This document shows positions 1-10,422 of a stretch of 64,000 bases of DNA, one piece after another. Under the pieces are notes generated by a model. The model saw only the letters and a program-made list of their open reading frames with translations, did not search any database and was not told the DNA's origin. A program made the position numbers and the translations under genes. Location of the stretch: the NCBI GenBank assembly GCA_022747635.1, contig JAKTNV010000027.1, positions 1,489,501 through 1,553,500 on the forward strand, read 5' to 3'. The stretch's first letter is position 1; each line of letters starts with the position of its first letter. Source of the DNA: Hetaerina americana. Lineage: Eukaryota; Arthropoda; Insecta; Odonata; Calopterygidae.

Positions 1-2046
1 GGCCGAGAGTTGAAGACAATACGGAGGGGTGAGGGGCCGGGGGAGGAAGAGGAGACGGGCGGAGGTGTGGTGCATTTTTAATGGTGCGGCGGATTGGAGA
101 TTTGGGAGAGGAATGGAGGGAGGACGGGGGGGACTCGATGGCATGCAAAGGAACTCCTACGACGCCTCTTAGTATTTAAGTGTTTCAAAGAAAGCGGTCG
201 TGTGTGTTTGCTTTGTCTCATTCAAATCGGAGAATTTCAGATCAAGAGGAGTGGCTCAGTAGAAAACCCTCCGAAGTCCAAGATAAAAGAGAAAATGCAT
301 TAGTCCGTGGAAGTATTTTTTAGGTTTTTTGTAGGATGATGGACATAACGGAGAGGAGACTGCGGCCTATTGTGGGACAAAAACGTCAAAGAAGGAATGT
401 TGGGAAAGCGAGGATGGGAGGAAGGATGTGAATTGGAATTTGGGGTTCTATCGAAGGGCATGGTAAATCTCCCCTTTTAAGAAAGGGAATGCGTTGCGCG
501 GGCTTCAGTGGTAGTTATTTATTGAATCCAACCCAAAGACAACAACATACCATTTTCAATGAATGCGTAAAAGAAATGAAAGGAAATATGAGGACTAAAT
601 GTAAAAGTGAATATAGAGAACAAGTCGTAGCAAATGAAAATAATTTTGTGGAAGTAAGTAATTATTTTCCTGAAGCAATGTACCTGTGGGATAGGGTTAG
701 CGGTATTTCCACTATCATATGTTCGGAGAGGAGAAAAAGCCAAATGAAACTTCATGGAAGAATTTTTTGCCTTTGAATTTGGGCAATCATGTTTACCTTT
801 TGCATGCCCTTACGGTGATAGGTCGTGCTAGGAAACAAGAGCGCAATTAACTCAATGCTTCCGGTCACGGTGTTATTCCGTCGCCGAGACATCAATGTAT
901 TTCAAAATAACCCGTTAATTAAATGAGAGGCATGGTATTTCATTGGGTAGAGCACGTCGGTCATACTCAAGCTGCGTAATTTTTATGAGCACCAAGTTTT
1001 CCGGAGAAATCTCAGGTGGCATGGGAGGGGATAAAGTACTTGGCCTCCATTACCTGATTACCTTGTGAATACGTGGATTTCACAACCCTATAGGACTTAA
1101 TACAGATGAACTTGTATCTTCACCTGCCATAAAACAACCTTGGGTTGGTGGGTCAAGGCACGGGGACGGGGGAAATGGATTCAGTAGAGATATTAAACAT
1201 TTATGAAGACATAAAGGACCGACCTAAAGAGTTGAAACTCTTTCCTGTATATCAAAAAAAAGGTTATAAATATATCGACCTGGTATTTTTCGTCTCCATA
1301 CTGCATAAGAATATTTACCATTCAGGTGAGAATATAAATCTTCAATGAAATTTTATCGCTATAATTGAGACAGTAAGACGCTAAAAGTTCCCCGCAAGGC
1401 TACTTTTTCCCAATGAATGAACTTCCAGCTCCATAAAATTGTCTTGCTAAATAGAGGGAGAGACTTCATTTTTAATGTATAACTTCTGTTGATTTGAGAG
1501 CCTTGGCTTTCGGGGCACTATCGGAAGCCGGATTAGTTCAATGTGCGCTATATATTGTACTCCCTACGCCGTCTTTGCTATGATACTAGGGAAATGGCCT
1601 ACGATTAATGATTCAATTTTACAAGTGAACGGGATGCATCCAATTTTCATCCTCAAATAGAAGGGATGTGCGGAAACCCGCAGGCTTGCCTTGAGTCATC
1701 GAAACAACTACCCCATTACGAAATTGGACCAAATTCATCATCAGCTCTTATTGTCTTTAGATTTTGCGATCTGTTCTTTTGCTATCGGAATATTTACCTT
1801 GCTATTTCAGCGATAAAAGCGATGGAGTTCTCTTAAGAGATCTATCATCTGGTGAATGTCGGTCCCATAGCAAAATCATTTTCTATACTTCTATTTATTC
1901 AAGATAACCTAGACGATGAAGAGGTAATTGAAAGTCACCAATTTCTTTCCTAAATTAGTAATCTGCTTACTAGTCCTCAAGTCAAATTGGTAATTTCTGA
2001 TTCGATACTCAATTATTGCTATCCCGATTAATTTGTGAATACGTTT
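1..2046. other. Unannotated single-copy DNA
   Basis: I see no protein family, RNA gene or repeat shared with the rest of the window here. The first 400 bases are purine-rich, and the remainder is AT-rich. The open frames are short and have no recognisable motif. Confidence 0.5.
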
Positions 2047-2672
2047 ATTTTATGCTCGGAAGTGTTTTGGGCCAACACGGTCAAAATGGTAGGGACATAT
2101 GGAGAAGAATAGCGCTAGACAAAGAGGCTTTCAAAAGGAGGAGGGAGTTGATGACAGGGGCTTCGAGTAAGGATGTTAAGAAATGACTAATCAAAACTTT
2201 GATATGGAGCGTTGCTTTGTACGGTGCGGAAACGTGGTCACTGAAGCAGGAGGATAGACGTAGACCGGAGGCTTTTGAAATGTTGGTGTGGAGAGGAATG
2301 GAGAAGGTGAAATGGACAGAGAGGAAAACAAATGAGGAAGTACTTGGTATGGTGGGCGAAGAGAGGGGTTTGTTAGGAGAAATCCAATGGAGGCAGGAAA
2401 AATGGATGAAAGGCGTATTGTCGGGAGTGGGACGTTGAAGATTGTAATAGAGGGAAGGATGTTATGCAAACGAGGAAAGGCCAGGAACAGGATAGGGATT
2501 TTGGACGGGATGAAGGGAGGAAGAAAGTACTCAGAGATGAAGAGGGACCTGATGTAGAGTAGGAGACTGGATTTTGTGTTTTGTTAGGAGTCACAAAAGA
2601 TTTGTTTGGTAGTTGTGTCCATCCAAAACCTACCTTAACCGGTAGATTACCTTATAATAATAATTATTATTT
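2047..2672 (+). mobile_element. RTE-like non-LTR retrotransposon, 3' end (5'-truncated)
   Basis: The sequence encodes the last part of an endonuclease/reverse transcriptase ORF. Readable pieces include WSVALYGAETWSLKQEDRRR near 2199-2270, then a run matching ERKTNEEVLGMVGEERGLLG and, after a frameshift near 2435, RNRIGILDGMKGGRKYSEMK. The same protein and 3' UTR recur at 7897-8672 and 8690-9085, so this is a dispersed family. The copy ends in a TAA/TTA trinucleotide tail (2657-2672), as is usual for RTE-type elements. It has at least one stop (near 2183) and one frameshift, so it is dead. The RTE assignment rests on motif style and tail; the family membership is clear from the copies. Confidence 0.8.
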
Positions 2673-3189
2673 TATGCTTATCTTCAATAAGTTATGTGTT
2701 ATCATACACTCAACAAAAAGCATAGATCGCAATTTACTAATGTTATTCCATTCATAAAGCTGTTAAGTTATTACTGTCTTCAGAGAGAGAGAATCTGTTT
2801 GGCAATATTAAAAATGACAGACCTAATGTCAGTATTGAGTTCAGGCGGTCATAAATATTTCATACTGACATTTTCGCCTTTTTTTAGCGATTTCGATTCA
2901 CCCTGTTTTCTGAGAGCAGTGGGTTGACCCCGCAGGCAGAGTGCTCGCTCGTAAGGTGTCGAACGGGGAATATCCCCGGGGGAGGGGAGGGTTATGAGCC
3001 GATAGAGATTGTTCCTTCGGCCACTCCCACAACCCGCCCCCCTTTTTAAAATGCCCTGACTTCATGATATAATGAGCGATTTAAATTATGATGAACGTTT
3101 TTCTCATTCCCTTCCAATACCAATCGAGGTGTTCTTCTCCGTGTCAGGCAAAGCAAAACAATCTTCGCATTAAGTTATTATATGTTAAA
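2673..3189. other. Unannotated DNA
   Basis: Nothing recognisable. A short GC-rich patch lies at 2925-3050 within AT-rich sequence. Confidence 0.4.
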
Positions 3190-3603
3190 TATATATTGCA
3201 CGCCACGGCTTACTATGGCAGATCAGATCATGTATGTAAATTGAGGGTGATAGATAGGAGAACGAATAGATGCAAAATTTCATATTTTCCTCATACGATT
3301 AGAGATAAAAATTAGTATGGCCCACAGTTGTGAAGGAAATAATTAGCATTTGTAAAGCATATAATTTTTCGATATCCTTCGTATATTTTTTCAAGCGGAT
3401 CCATCTTTTAACGCTCCTCCTGCATTATTTGTAGATATGTGTCCTTGTATTGATATTCTTGAACGTAAGTACCTTCCTTCGCGTAATTAACTTTCATTCG
3501 GTTCATAATAAAACTGATATTTGTGCAGAGGGATTGTAGAAGCAAAGCTGGTGACCTAACATCCCCCGCCTCACATCTTTGCGACGGCGTGCAGGGTATT
3601 ATA

Positions 3604-4154
3604 CAGGGTTCGTCCGGAAAATAAGTGTACTGATTTTTTCCCGCCGCTCCAGGCGCGCCCAGCACCGCTCTGATGGGCTGCGATTGGAGGGGGGTATGTT
3701 GGCAAGCGACGCTGAAAAAGGCAGTCGGCTCTGAGCAGTGGTGTAGTGAGGAGCTCTGTTAACGCGAACCTCCACGCTTCGACCCACGCCACGGAACGCG
3801 ATGCCGAAGTTTTTGGAGCAGCGTTATTCCATCAAATTTGCGGTAAAGCTTGGGAAATCGTCTACCGAAACTGTCGGTATGATTAACCAGGCTTACGGGG
3901 AGTCGGCCATGTCCAGAAACATGATCTTTCGGTGGCACAAGATGTTCGTGGAGGGCAGAGAAGAGGTCGACGACGAGTCTTCGAGAGGTTCCCGATGATG
4001 CCTTCGCGGGAGCGTTCCAGGAATGGGAACGCCGCTGGAACAAGTGTATCGACTCAAAAGGGTCCTATTTTGAGGAATATTAGCTTAAGATATGTAAAAG
4101 TGTAATAAATTTTTTTTCCTGAGCTCAGTACACTTATTTTCCGGACGAACCCTG
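3604..4154 (+). mobile_element. Mariner M1 deletion derivative, copy 1
   Basis: This 551-bp element has inverted terminal repeats of about 30 bp, starting CAGGGTTCGTCCGGAAAATA on the left and mirrored at the right end. It is flanked by TA on both sides, the mariner target duplication. Inside it, the transposase N-terminus is joined to a C-terminal piece (WERRWNKCIDSKG) and the catalytic core is missing. A nearly identical copy lies at 31516-32076. The element is non-autonomous. Confidence 0.92.
3801..3998 (+). pseudogene. Mariner M1 transposase, N-terminal helix-turn-helix fragment
   Basis: The ATG at 3801 opens a 65-residue frame beginning MPKFLEQRYSIKFAVKLGKS. It matches the N-terminal DNA-binding region of mariner transposases, which normally run to about 345 residues. 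The frame stops at 3996 after the pattern FRWHKMFVEGREEVDDESS. The remaining C-terminal tail follows in another frame, so the DDD catalytic domain has been deleted. No activity is expected. ITR binding by such a fragment is conceivable but is only inference. Confidence 0.85.
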
Positions 4155-4175
4155 TAGGTATAGATTTAAGGAAAC

Positions 4176-5852
4176 TCTCTCCCTTTTACTTATTTCCTCC
4201 GTTATCTATGTATATATAGATTTATACGATATGAATTAAAGTTCTCAGAGTGTGTTACACTATGCATACTGAGCAAACAGGACGACAATTTAAAGAAAGA
4301 ATAAAATAACACAAAATATATGCACAGAATAAGAAACTATAACATCCCTCTTTGCGGATAAACTCATCAAAAGTGACCACTGCAGTGACTTTGTGACTAA
4401 AAGTTCTTCATTTTGAAAATAAAGGTCGAAGGCTCCGTGGTCTGGAACAGTTGGAAATTTTAAAATATGCACGTTGCAAGGATTATCTTGCCAAAGAAAT
4501 GTTATATCCCTCCCACTCCCCACTCCTACACCTACCACTCTTCCAAGTCACCGACTGACATTTGGAAAGATGTAATTCTCTTTCCCTCCCAACTACATTG
4601 CAACCTTTTTACCCCTCCACCCTCCCTTGCCCTCCCTCTTTGACCATCCCCCCTCCCCCATCAGAGGGTATATACTCGTATACCAAGTTCGCTTCTATGA
4701 GGACCACCAGATGATGACGTTCAACTTCGAAACCTGGGTCGTGTTTTTTAATAAAGTGTGTGGAATTACAAAGTCAATAATTTCATTTCAATATGTTTTG
4801 CAAATTCCATAAAGTTACGCCGGAGGCAACATAAAAAAATAGAAAAGCATTGGACATTCAATCCTTTGAAAAAACATGGCAAATGTACGATGTTATGCAT
4901 GCACGTACCAAGACCCCTGAGAGGATTTTCCGCTCGCTAGGGTCATATGAAGTTGTGCATTCGTGATTTCCAAAGTTGGTCCCCAATAAGCGGCGTGGAC
5001 AGTCGTTTTCTCCGTCGCATGGCTTCAAAAAGGTGTAGTCTCGTATTACTGGCGAGCTGTGACCCTCCCACCTGCCGGAAGGAATATAGCATTTAGGAAT
5101 AAATGTAATTCCGTCAATTCAAAGGCTTCTTCTTCCAAAGGGTCCCGACCCCAACCTCGATCCGCCCGGATGCCCGAAACTTGATTCTTTTCTGGGCGAC
5201 GTGTTTATGCCCCGGCCGCTCAACTACTTAAAAGGACGAGTCCGCAGGGAGGAAGGGGAGAGGGTGACGAAAGGTGCGGGAGCTGGGGGACTGTGGGCAC
5301 TACGCCTCGGGTGTGGCGCCCCTTGATCCGGTCTCGCTTGCCCCACTCATATATGTCGTGGTTTTTATGGAAAAATCTGAAGAGCACGACCGCGTTTCTC
5401 TTTCCTTGTGCAACAACTAACAGAGAAATATGTTACATATTTCGTCTACTTCGTTTAAGTATTGGATATTGAAGATTAAAATCAGGAAACAAAATTGTTG
5501 GTCGTGTGAAACAAAATAACCCATGTTAGAAATAGAAAAAGTGCAAATAGCGAAGTGAAACAGTTTTATGTTATTTATTATTTATTTATACGAGTAGAGT
5601 CCAGTTCATCTATTATATTGGTTGGGCTGAGGTCTATCAAATAAAAGTATTTAATTACGTAACGATAACCAGTTTTCTTCATTTTCACAAATTCACTGAT
5701 AACGTTCACTATTAATGGCTGCCAAACAAATACTAAGCAACGTGGTGTCTTCAAACTTAAAATATATGCTTTATAGATTGTATACTTTCTAATAATTTGA
5801 TATTACTACCGCCATCTCTAGGTCAGGCCGAGTACTTCTGGGCCTTCCAATG
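4176..5852. other. Unannotated DNA
   Basis: No gene or repeat recognised. The stretch contains a pyrimidine-rich patch at 4500-4660 and a GC-richer patch at 5040-5350 with no coding motif. A TTATTTATTTATT tract lies at 5574-5590. Confidence 0.4.
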
Positions 5853-6112
5853 CATATACCCTGCAAGCCACCGCCAGGGTGTGTGGCAGAGGGCGAATAC
5901 AAACCAGAATAATATTTACCCGAACATGACCCTACCGCTGTCGAACAATTTAATCATGATCCCCTATCGTTCGTGGAAAAAATGGCATCTTCATCAATCT
6001 CTTCAACACTTAATCTCTCTAATTTTACCAGCATGATCTCTCCTACCGTAGTACGATGGGGCTAATAATACATTTTTCAATATCACTGCTAAAGAGACCT
6101 CCTTTTGGCGAG
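5853..6112 (-). mobile_element. CR1-like family A, 3' end
   Basis: Reading the minus strand, the copy ends with the terminal motif whose plus-strand form starts TACCCTGCAAGCCACCGCC at 5860. Upstream (higher coordinates) is the family A 3' UTR and the end of the reverse transcriptase frame, seen in plus-strand form as ATCACTGCTAAAGAGACCTC. The same order recurs at 23331-23830 and 41387-42190. The copy is 5'-truncated with no intact coding. Confidence 0.75.
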
Positions 6113-6373
6113 TATGATTGCAGAGGACAATGTTTTCTCAAAGATGATAACATTTTTTATCGGAAAAAGAGTGTTTCAAAGTAAGACGGATAAAGATTGT
6201 TTAGATATTTGTTATTATAAATAGTCATGGGATCCCAGGGAGGACCGTTTGGAGCCAATAGAAATGTAATATAGAATGTTGATAGAGGCTGAATAGAAAG
6301 GAAAAAAATGAGGGTCTTTTAAGGGAAAGATGTGAGAAAAGAAAACATATCATTAATTTTAATTTTTTATTCA

Positions 6374-6570
6374 TAGTACCCTGAAAGAACTGGCTAGAAT
6401 ATGTGGCAGAGGGTGATTACGCAACAGAATAATTCTGACGCAAATTATTTTTCAATCTTAGTGCAGTCAGACAGCAATATTCTAATCCGTTATTTCTTGT
6501 GGGAAAAATAACATCTTCAATCCATCCGTTCTACACTTACCCTCTCGAATTTTAAAACAACTGAAGACAA
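6374..6570 (-). mobile_element. CR1-like family A, diverged 3' end
   Basis: The order of motifs is the same as in the neighbouring copy: AGTACCCTGAAAGAACTGG, then GTGGCAGAGGGTGATTAC, then a gap and AATATTCTAATCCGTTATT. Divergence from the other copies is high, so this is an old insertion. Confidence 0.6.
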
Positions 6571-6682
6571 AAATTAAATTTTGGGTTTGGTGTTAAAATA
6601 ATAATACAGGTATGACTACGAATTAATTTTGCGACTAAGAGGAAAAATACTATGAATAACAATCACAATATACACTATATTA

Positions 6683-7405
6683 TAAATATACATGGTTTTC
6701 ATAAATAGTATCGGAAAAATTACGACAAATGTATTTATGTTAGATTTTGCTCCGATGTCTCAAACTTTTTCCCAAAAGTACGTCACATGAGCGTCAACAC
6801 ACTTTTTCCAGCGGCTTTTTCACGCCTCGAAGGCTCCCTGGTATGGCGGAAGGTCCTTGAGGGTACCCATGCAAACTTCTTTAACGGATCCCATGGTAGC
6901 GGTGTCCTTTGAGGGAGGCAGGATATCACTTTTGGGAATAGGAAATAGTCTGCTGTTAACACGTTGGGATTTTAAGGGGGTTGGGGAATCGTCGCGACGC
7001 CGTTGACGTTCTTCGCAAGCAGATACTCGATTCTGCTCATAGTCATTCGTCCAAGTCCTTCAGGGCGTGTTTGGTGCAAATCTTTCACATCGCCGAATTT
7101 TCAGTGATAATGGCGTTTGCACTGTCATCTTATCAATGCCAATTATACGATCCGCGATCATGCGATCACACTTGATCGACGGTCTGAATTCAGCACTTAA
7201 CGCACACATATCGTCGACACATTTTTTCCAGCGGCATGTCCACGACGCGAAGGCTCCATGGTAGGCGGAAAGGTCATTAAGGATACGTGAGCAAGCTTCT
7301 CTGACGGCACTTACGGTGGTGTCCTTTGGGGGAGGGAGGATTTCACCTTTGGGAACGGGAAATAGTCTGCAGGTGCCAAGTCGGAACTGTAAAGGGGTTG
7401 TCGAA
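6683..7405 (-). mobile_element. Mariner M5 remnant with internal duplication
   Basis: The minus strand encodes the C-terminal part of a mariner-type transposase, including [20 protein letters not shown] and a cysteine-containing ending after [16 protein letters not shown]. The left end (6683-6710) matches the end of the copy at 11978. Bases 6808-6990 recur in direct orientation at 7222-7405, so the C-terminal coding part is present twice. The middle section (7000-7215) matches 12330-12540. Frames are broken; the copy is dead. Confidence 0.7.
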
Positions 7406-7430
7406 TCAACGCAAGGGTATATACATAAAT

Positions 7431-7443
7431 AAATAAATAAATA

Positions 7444-7480
<37 letters not shown>

Positions 7481-7507
7481 GTATACACACATACATACAG
7501 ATATACA

Positions 7508-7601
<94 letters not shown>

Positions 7602-7660
7602 GTAAAAATATTTATGTTTTTTTATATATGTATATATAAATATATATGTATATATTTAGA
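7431..7660. repeat. Compound microsatellite (AAAT)n, (TA)n, (TATG)n, (CA)n
   Basis: A run of short tandem repeats: AAAT units near 7431-7445, TATG/CATA units near 7465-7500, CA units at 7509-7520 and a TA array of more than 60 bases at 7523-7587. Open frames through it are artefacts of the repeat. Confidence 0.95.
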
Positions 7661-7829
7661 TAGATGATTTCGTCGAAGTAACATGGAAGTGCTGAATAAC
7701 AAACTTGGACAGCAACAAACAATATAAGAACACATAAAAAGATCACTCACACGTTATTTCTTGATCATTTCGATGGAATTTAGCTCGGTCTTCATCGGAT
7801 GAAATGGAAAAGGCATAGATATACACATA

Positions 7830-7835
<6 letters not shown>

Positions 7836-7899
<64 letters not shown>
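7836..7899. repeat. (AT)n microsatellite abutting an RTE-like 3' tail
   Basis: About 64 bases of uninterrupted AT dinucleotides run directly into the AATTATTATTATT tail of the minus-strand RTE-like copy. This suggests that the tail seeded the repeat. Confidence 0.9.
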
Positions 7900-7902
<3 letters not shown>

Positions 7903-8672
7903 TTATTATTTATTAGGTAATCTACCGGTACAGGTTTTTGGATGGACACAGCCACCAAATAAATATTTGTGACGCCTAACAAAACACAAAATCCAGCATC
8001 CTACTCTATATCAGGTCCCTCTTCATCTCTGAGTACTTTCTTCCTCCCTTCATCCCGTCCAGCATCCCTATCCTGTTCCTTCCCTTTCCTCGTTTGCCCA
8101 ACATTCTCCCATTAATTACAGTCTTCAACATCCCACTACCGGTCAATAATGGGTCTTTGTTTTCTTCTCTGTCCAGTTCACTTTCTCCATTCTTCTCCAC
8201 ACCCACATTTCAAAAGCCTCCAGTCTTCGTCTATCCTCCTGCTTCAATGACCAAGTTTCCGCGCCGTACATAGCTACGCTCCATTCAAATTTTTTACAAG
8301 TCTTTTCTTAATATCCTTACTCAAAGTCCCCGTCATCAACTCCCTCCTTCTTGAGAAAGCCTCTTTGCCTAGCGCAATTCTTCTCCTTACATCCCCACTA
8401 CTTTGACCGTGTTGGTCCAAAACACTTCCGAGATACGTAAACTGTTCTACCTGCTCTAGTTTTTGCCCTCCTATTTTAATGTTTAGCTTAGCCTTTTTCT
8501 TTCTAGAAAATCGCATAACCTTTGTTTTAATAATATTGATTTTTATGCCATCCCCGTCGTATTGAATTTCCAATTCACTCAGCAATGCTTGCAACCCCTT
8601 GGCTGATTGACAAACTAAAGCTTGGTCATCAGCAATCCCAACTGATTTTATGAATTCTCCGCCCACTTTCAT
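7897..8672 (-). mobile_element. RTE-like retrotransposon, RT core to 3' tail
   Basis: The minus strand encodes a reverse transcriptase segment with the active-site box as GIADDQALVCQS (near 8625), then GIKINIIKTKVMRFS, and a connection region with QFTYLGSVLDQHG. Downstream, after a frameshift near 8285, come the EKNGESELDREENK and RNRIGMLDGMKGG pieces. Compared with 8690-9085, about 33 codons are missing between TEKKTN-type sequence and the LTGSGMLKT block, an internal deletion. The 3' tail is a TAA-type trinucleotide repeat at 7899-7915. The box has A where Y is usual (IADD). The element is inactive. Confidence 0.82.
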
Positions 8673-8689
8673 TCCTAACTACAATTCTT

Positions 8690-9085
8690 CAAATGTGGGT
8701 GTGTAGAAGATTGGAGAAGATGAAATGGACAGAGAAGAAAACAAAGTAGGAAGTACTTGGTATGGTGAGCGACGAGAGGGGTTTGTTGGGAGAAATCCAA
8801 TGGAGGCAGGTAAAATGGATGAAGGGGGTGTTGACCGGCAGTGGGATGTTGAAGACTGTGATAGAGGGGAGAAAATTGGGCAAAAGAGGAAAGGGAAGGA
8901 ACAGGATAGGGATGTTGGACGCGATGAAGGTAGGAAGAAAGTACTCAGAGATGAAGAGGGACCTGATATAGAGTAGGATGATGGATTTTGTGTTTTGTTA
9001 GGAGTCACACATATTTATTTAGTGGCTGTGTCCATCCAAAAACCTACCTTAACCGGTAGATCACCTTAAAAAAAATATATATATA
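8690..9085 (+). mobile_element. RTE-like retrotransposon, 3' fragment
   Basis: The plus strand encodes RGLLGEIQWRQVKWMKGVLT and RNRIGMLDAMKVGRKYSEMK, the same C-terminal coding seen at 2047-2672. The shared 3' UTR follows (TGTCCATCCAAAAACCTACC) and ends in an A-rich/TA tail near 9070. It lies head to head with the minus-strand copy next door. Both carry the 3' end, so they are two insertions rather than one element with a 5' inversion. Confidence 0.8.
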
Positions 9086-9096
9086 TAGATATGTAA

Positions 9097-9281
9097 ACCA
9101 TAAACACAGTAATCAACCCCAAGGTCGGTATTAAGCCCGACGGCATGTGAAATTCACACATCAAGGTAGGTGGGCCAGTTCCTTTCCCTGTGCCGGTTAT
9201 GGTTTGTGCCTTGCCCCGGAATCGAAACCGGGACCCTCCAGTCGGTAGCCCAACGCTCTACCCCCTGGACTACCACGACCC
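9097..9281 (-). mobile_element. tRNA-derived SINE, family S3
   Basis: Read on the minus strand, the copy starts GGGTCGTGGTAGTCCAGGGG, an A-box-like region. At 9229-9218 it has GGTTTCGATTCC, a B box close to the GGTTCGANTCC consensus. A non-tRNA body follows and ends GATTACTGTGTTTATGG beside an AT tail. The 3' part recurs at 22947-22992. The tRNA fold is incomplete, and the body and tail make this a SINE rather than a tRNA gene. Confidence 0.78.
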
Positions 9282-9283
9282 AC

Positions 9284-9372
<89 letters not shown>
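9282..9372. repeat. (TATATG)n and (TA)n microsatellite
   Basis: Hexamer units of the TATATG type cover about 9283-9337, followed by TA dinucleotides to about 9372. The array sits between the 5' end of one SINE and the 3' end of the next. Confidence 0.95.
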
Positions 9373-9375
<3 letters not shown>

Positions 9376-9401
9376 TTATATATACACACACATATAAATA
9401 C

Positions 9402-9626
9402 ATACATTTAAACATGAAAACCCGTCATATGGTGAACAAATACTCATTCACACACATAGATATAAGGAAAACGGATAAGTTAACATATGTAAGGCGAGTA
9501 CTGGAGAAGTGGGGGGTGGAATCGAGCATACGACAATTGTAAAAATATTACTTTGATCAGGACTCGAACCTTAGATCTTTCTACTTGCTGGGCCGATGAT
9601 CTAACCATTTGAGCTATCGAGGAAAC
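9402..9626 (-). mobile_element. tRNA-derived SINE, family S2
   Basis: The minus strand begins GTTTCCTCGATAGCTCAAAT, a tRNA-like head with an A box (TAGCTCAAATGGTTAGA). The B box is GGTTCGAGTCC at 9570-9560. The body contains GTGTGAATGAGTATTTGTTC, and the 3' end reads CGGGTTTTCATGTTTAAATG. Copies of the same arrangement lie at 16190, 16604 and 22347, which defines the family. It is non-coding, and transcription would have been by RNA polymerase III. Confidence 0.8.
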
Positions 9627-9661
9627 GTAATTTATACTTAAATCTGCGAGGAGTTTATGCA

Positions 9662-9739
9662 ACCAAGTGCCCCGTGTGCCACGCACTGTTCCTATCCTTA
9701 ATGTCATTGTATGATTGCTTTCGTACCTTTCTTTCCTCT
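9662..9739 (+). repeat. Dispersed repeat X, copy 1
   Basis: About 78 bases including CGCACTGTTCCTATCC and ATTGTATGATTGCTTTC recur in inverted orientation at 16493-16577. In both places the repeat lies close to an S2 SINE. It has no coding content and its nature is unknown. Confidence 0.6.
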
Positions 9740-9924
9740 TGAGTGTCGTCTATTTCTCCTTTGGTTGGTGAAACAGCAAGCCAACGCCATCATAATTTAG
9801 GACGAATTGCTCGGCGCAGATACGTATTCACAGCCCCTCACCCCGAGACCTCCTACAAGCGAGATTATACTTTTAGAACCAAACACAGTCATAGGTAAAG
9901 TAGAAGAACCACAGCCTGCACACA

Positions 9925-10035
9925 CAGTGCCACAGCTGAAAGCGTACTGAGTGGGGGTACGTTTAGACATAGAGACAGCGGCTATAGTCCTACCCACCGC
10001 CACGATAGGCTGAAAAGTAAGTTACTTGCTGGACA
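9925..10035 (-). mobile_element. Solo end of an M7-like mariner
   Basis: The stretch GGGTACGTTTAGACATAGAG to ATAGGCTGAAAAGTAAGTTA follows the same order as the right terminal repeat of the M7 element at 61079-61196 (GGGACGTTTAGACGCTAAGG). The preceding 9925-9955 (CCACAGCTGAAAGCG) also aligns. No opposite end or transposase was recognised nearby. Confidence 0.45.
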
Positions 10036-10422
10036 GGCTTTGTGTGTAGTAGGTCTCCATGAGTGAACCGCAGAAGTTTGAATCAATTGAGGAGTGCTAT
10101 GTGGGTGGCTTATCCCGACTCGGAGTGTGGAGAAATAACGGAGACATCGGCGCTTTTAACTGTAGGTTGCAGCACAGGAAGCGGTGAAAGGGAAAAGAGC
10201 TGCTGAGGTCAAGGACGATATTCGAGAAACAGTTATTCAAATAAGTTAAGAAATGAAGATAAAATGAATGGAATTAGTGGAAAACGAAAGGGAGCTTGAG
10301 ATATCGACTAAAAATCCAATTTCTGGCCATTATGTGGTCGTGGGAAGTGGTGTGACTCTCGCGAGACGCTCAATTGTGAATTCGCGACGGAGTTATTTAT
10401 TAATTTATGTACCCTGCAATCA
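10036..10422. other. Unannotated DNA
   Basis: No gene or repeat recognised between the M7-like end and the esterase remnant. Confidence 0.4.

Larger units (their letters stand above)
3190..4175 (+). mobile_element. CR1-like family B 3' end, interrupted by mariner M1
   Basis: Sequence at 3200-3330 encodes a decayed reverse transcriptase C-terminus (TAYYGRSDHVCKLRVIDR). It is followed by the family 3' UTR and the terminal motif beginning GGTGACCTAACA at 3550. The terminal GTATTATGTAGATG-type tail is cut at 3602 by an M1 mariner and resumes at 4155 as TAGGTATAGATTTA. Other family B copies supply the uninterrupted order. Confidence 0.75.

Noticed and set aside
7311..7667. Frames rich in Tyr-Ile and His-Thr repeats
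   Set aside because: They are translations of TA, CA and TATG microsatellites. The same applies at 7743-7982, 9170-9415, 22270-22400, 22914-23514 and 42529-42740.
7897..9085. Single RTE-like insertion with a 5' inversion (twin priming)
   Set aside because: Both oppositely oriented pieces contain the 3' UTR and tail, which a twin-priming product would have only once.
9540..9626. tRNA gene on the minus strand
   Set aside because: The same head recurs with a shared non-tRNA body at 16190 and 22347, so it is a SINE head.
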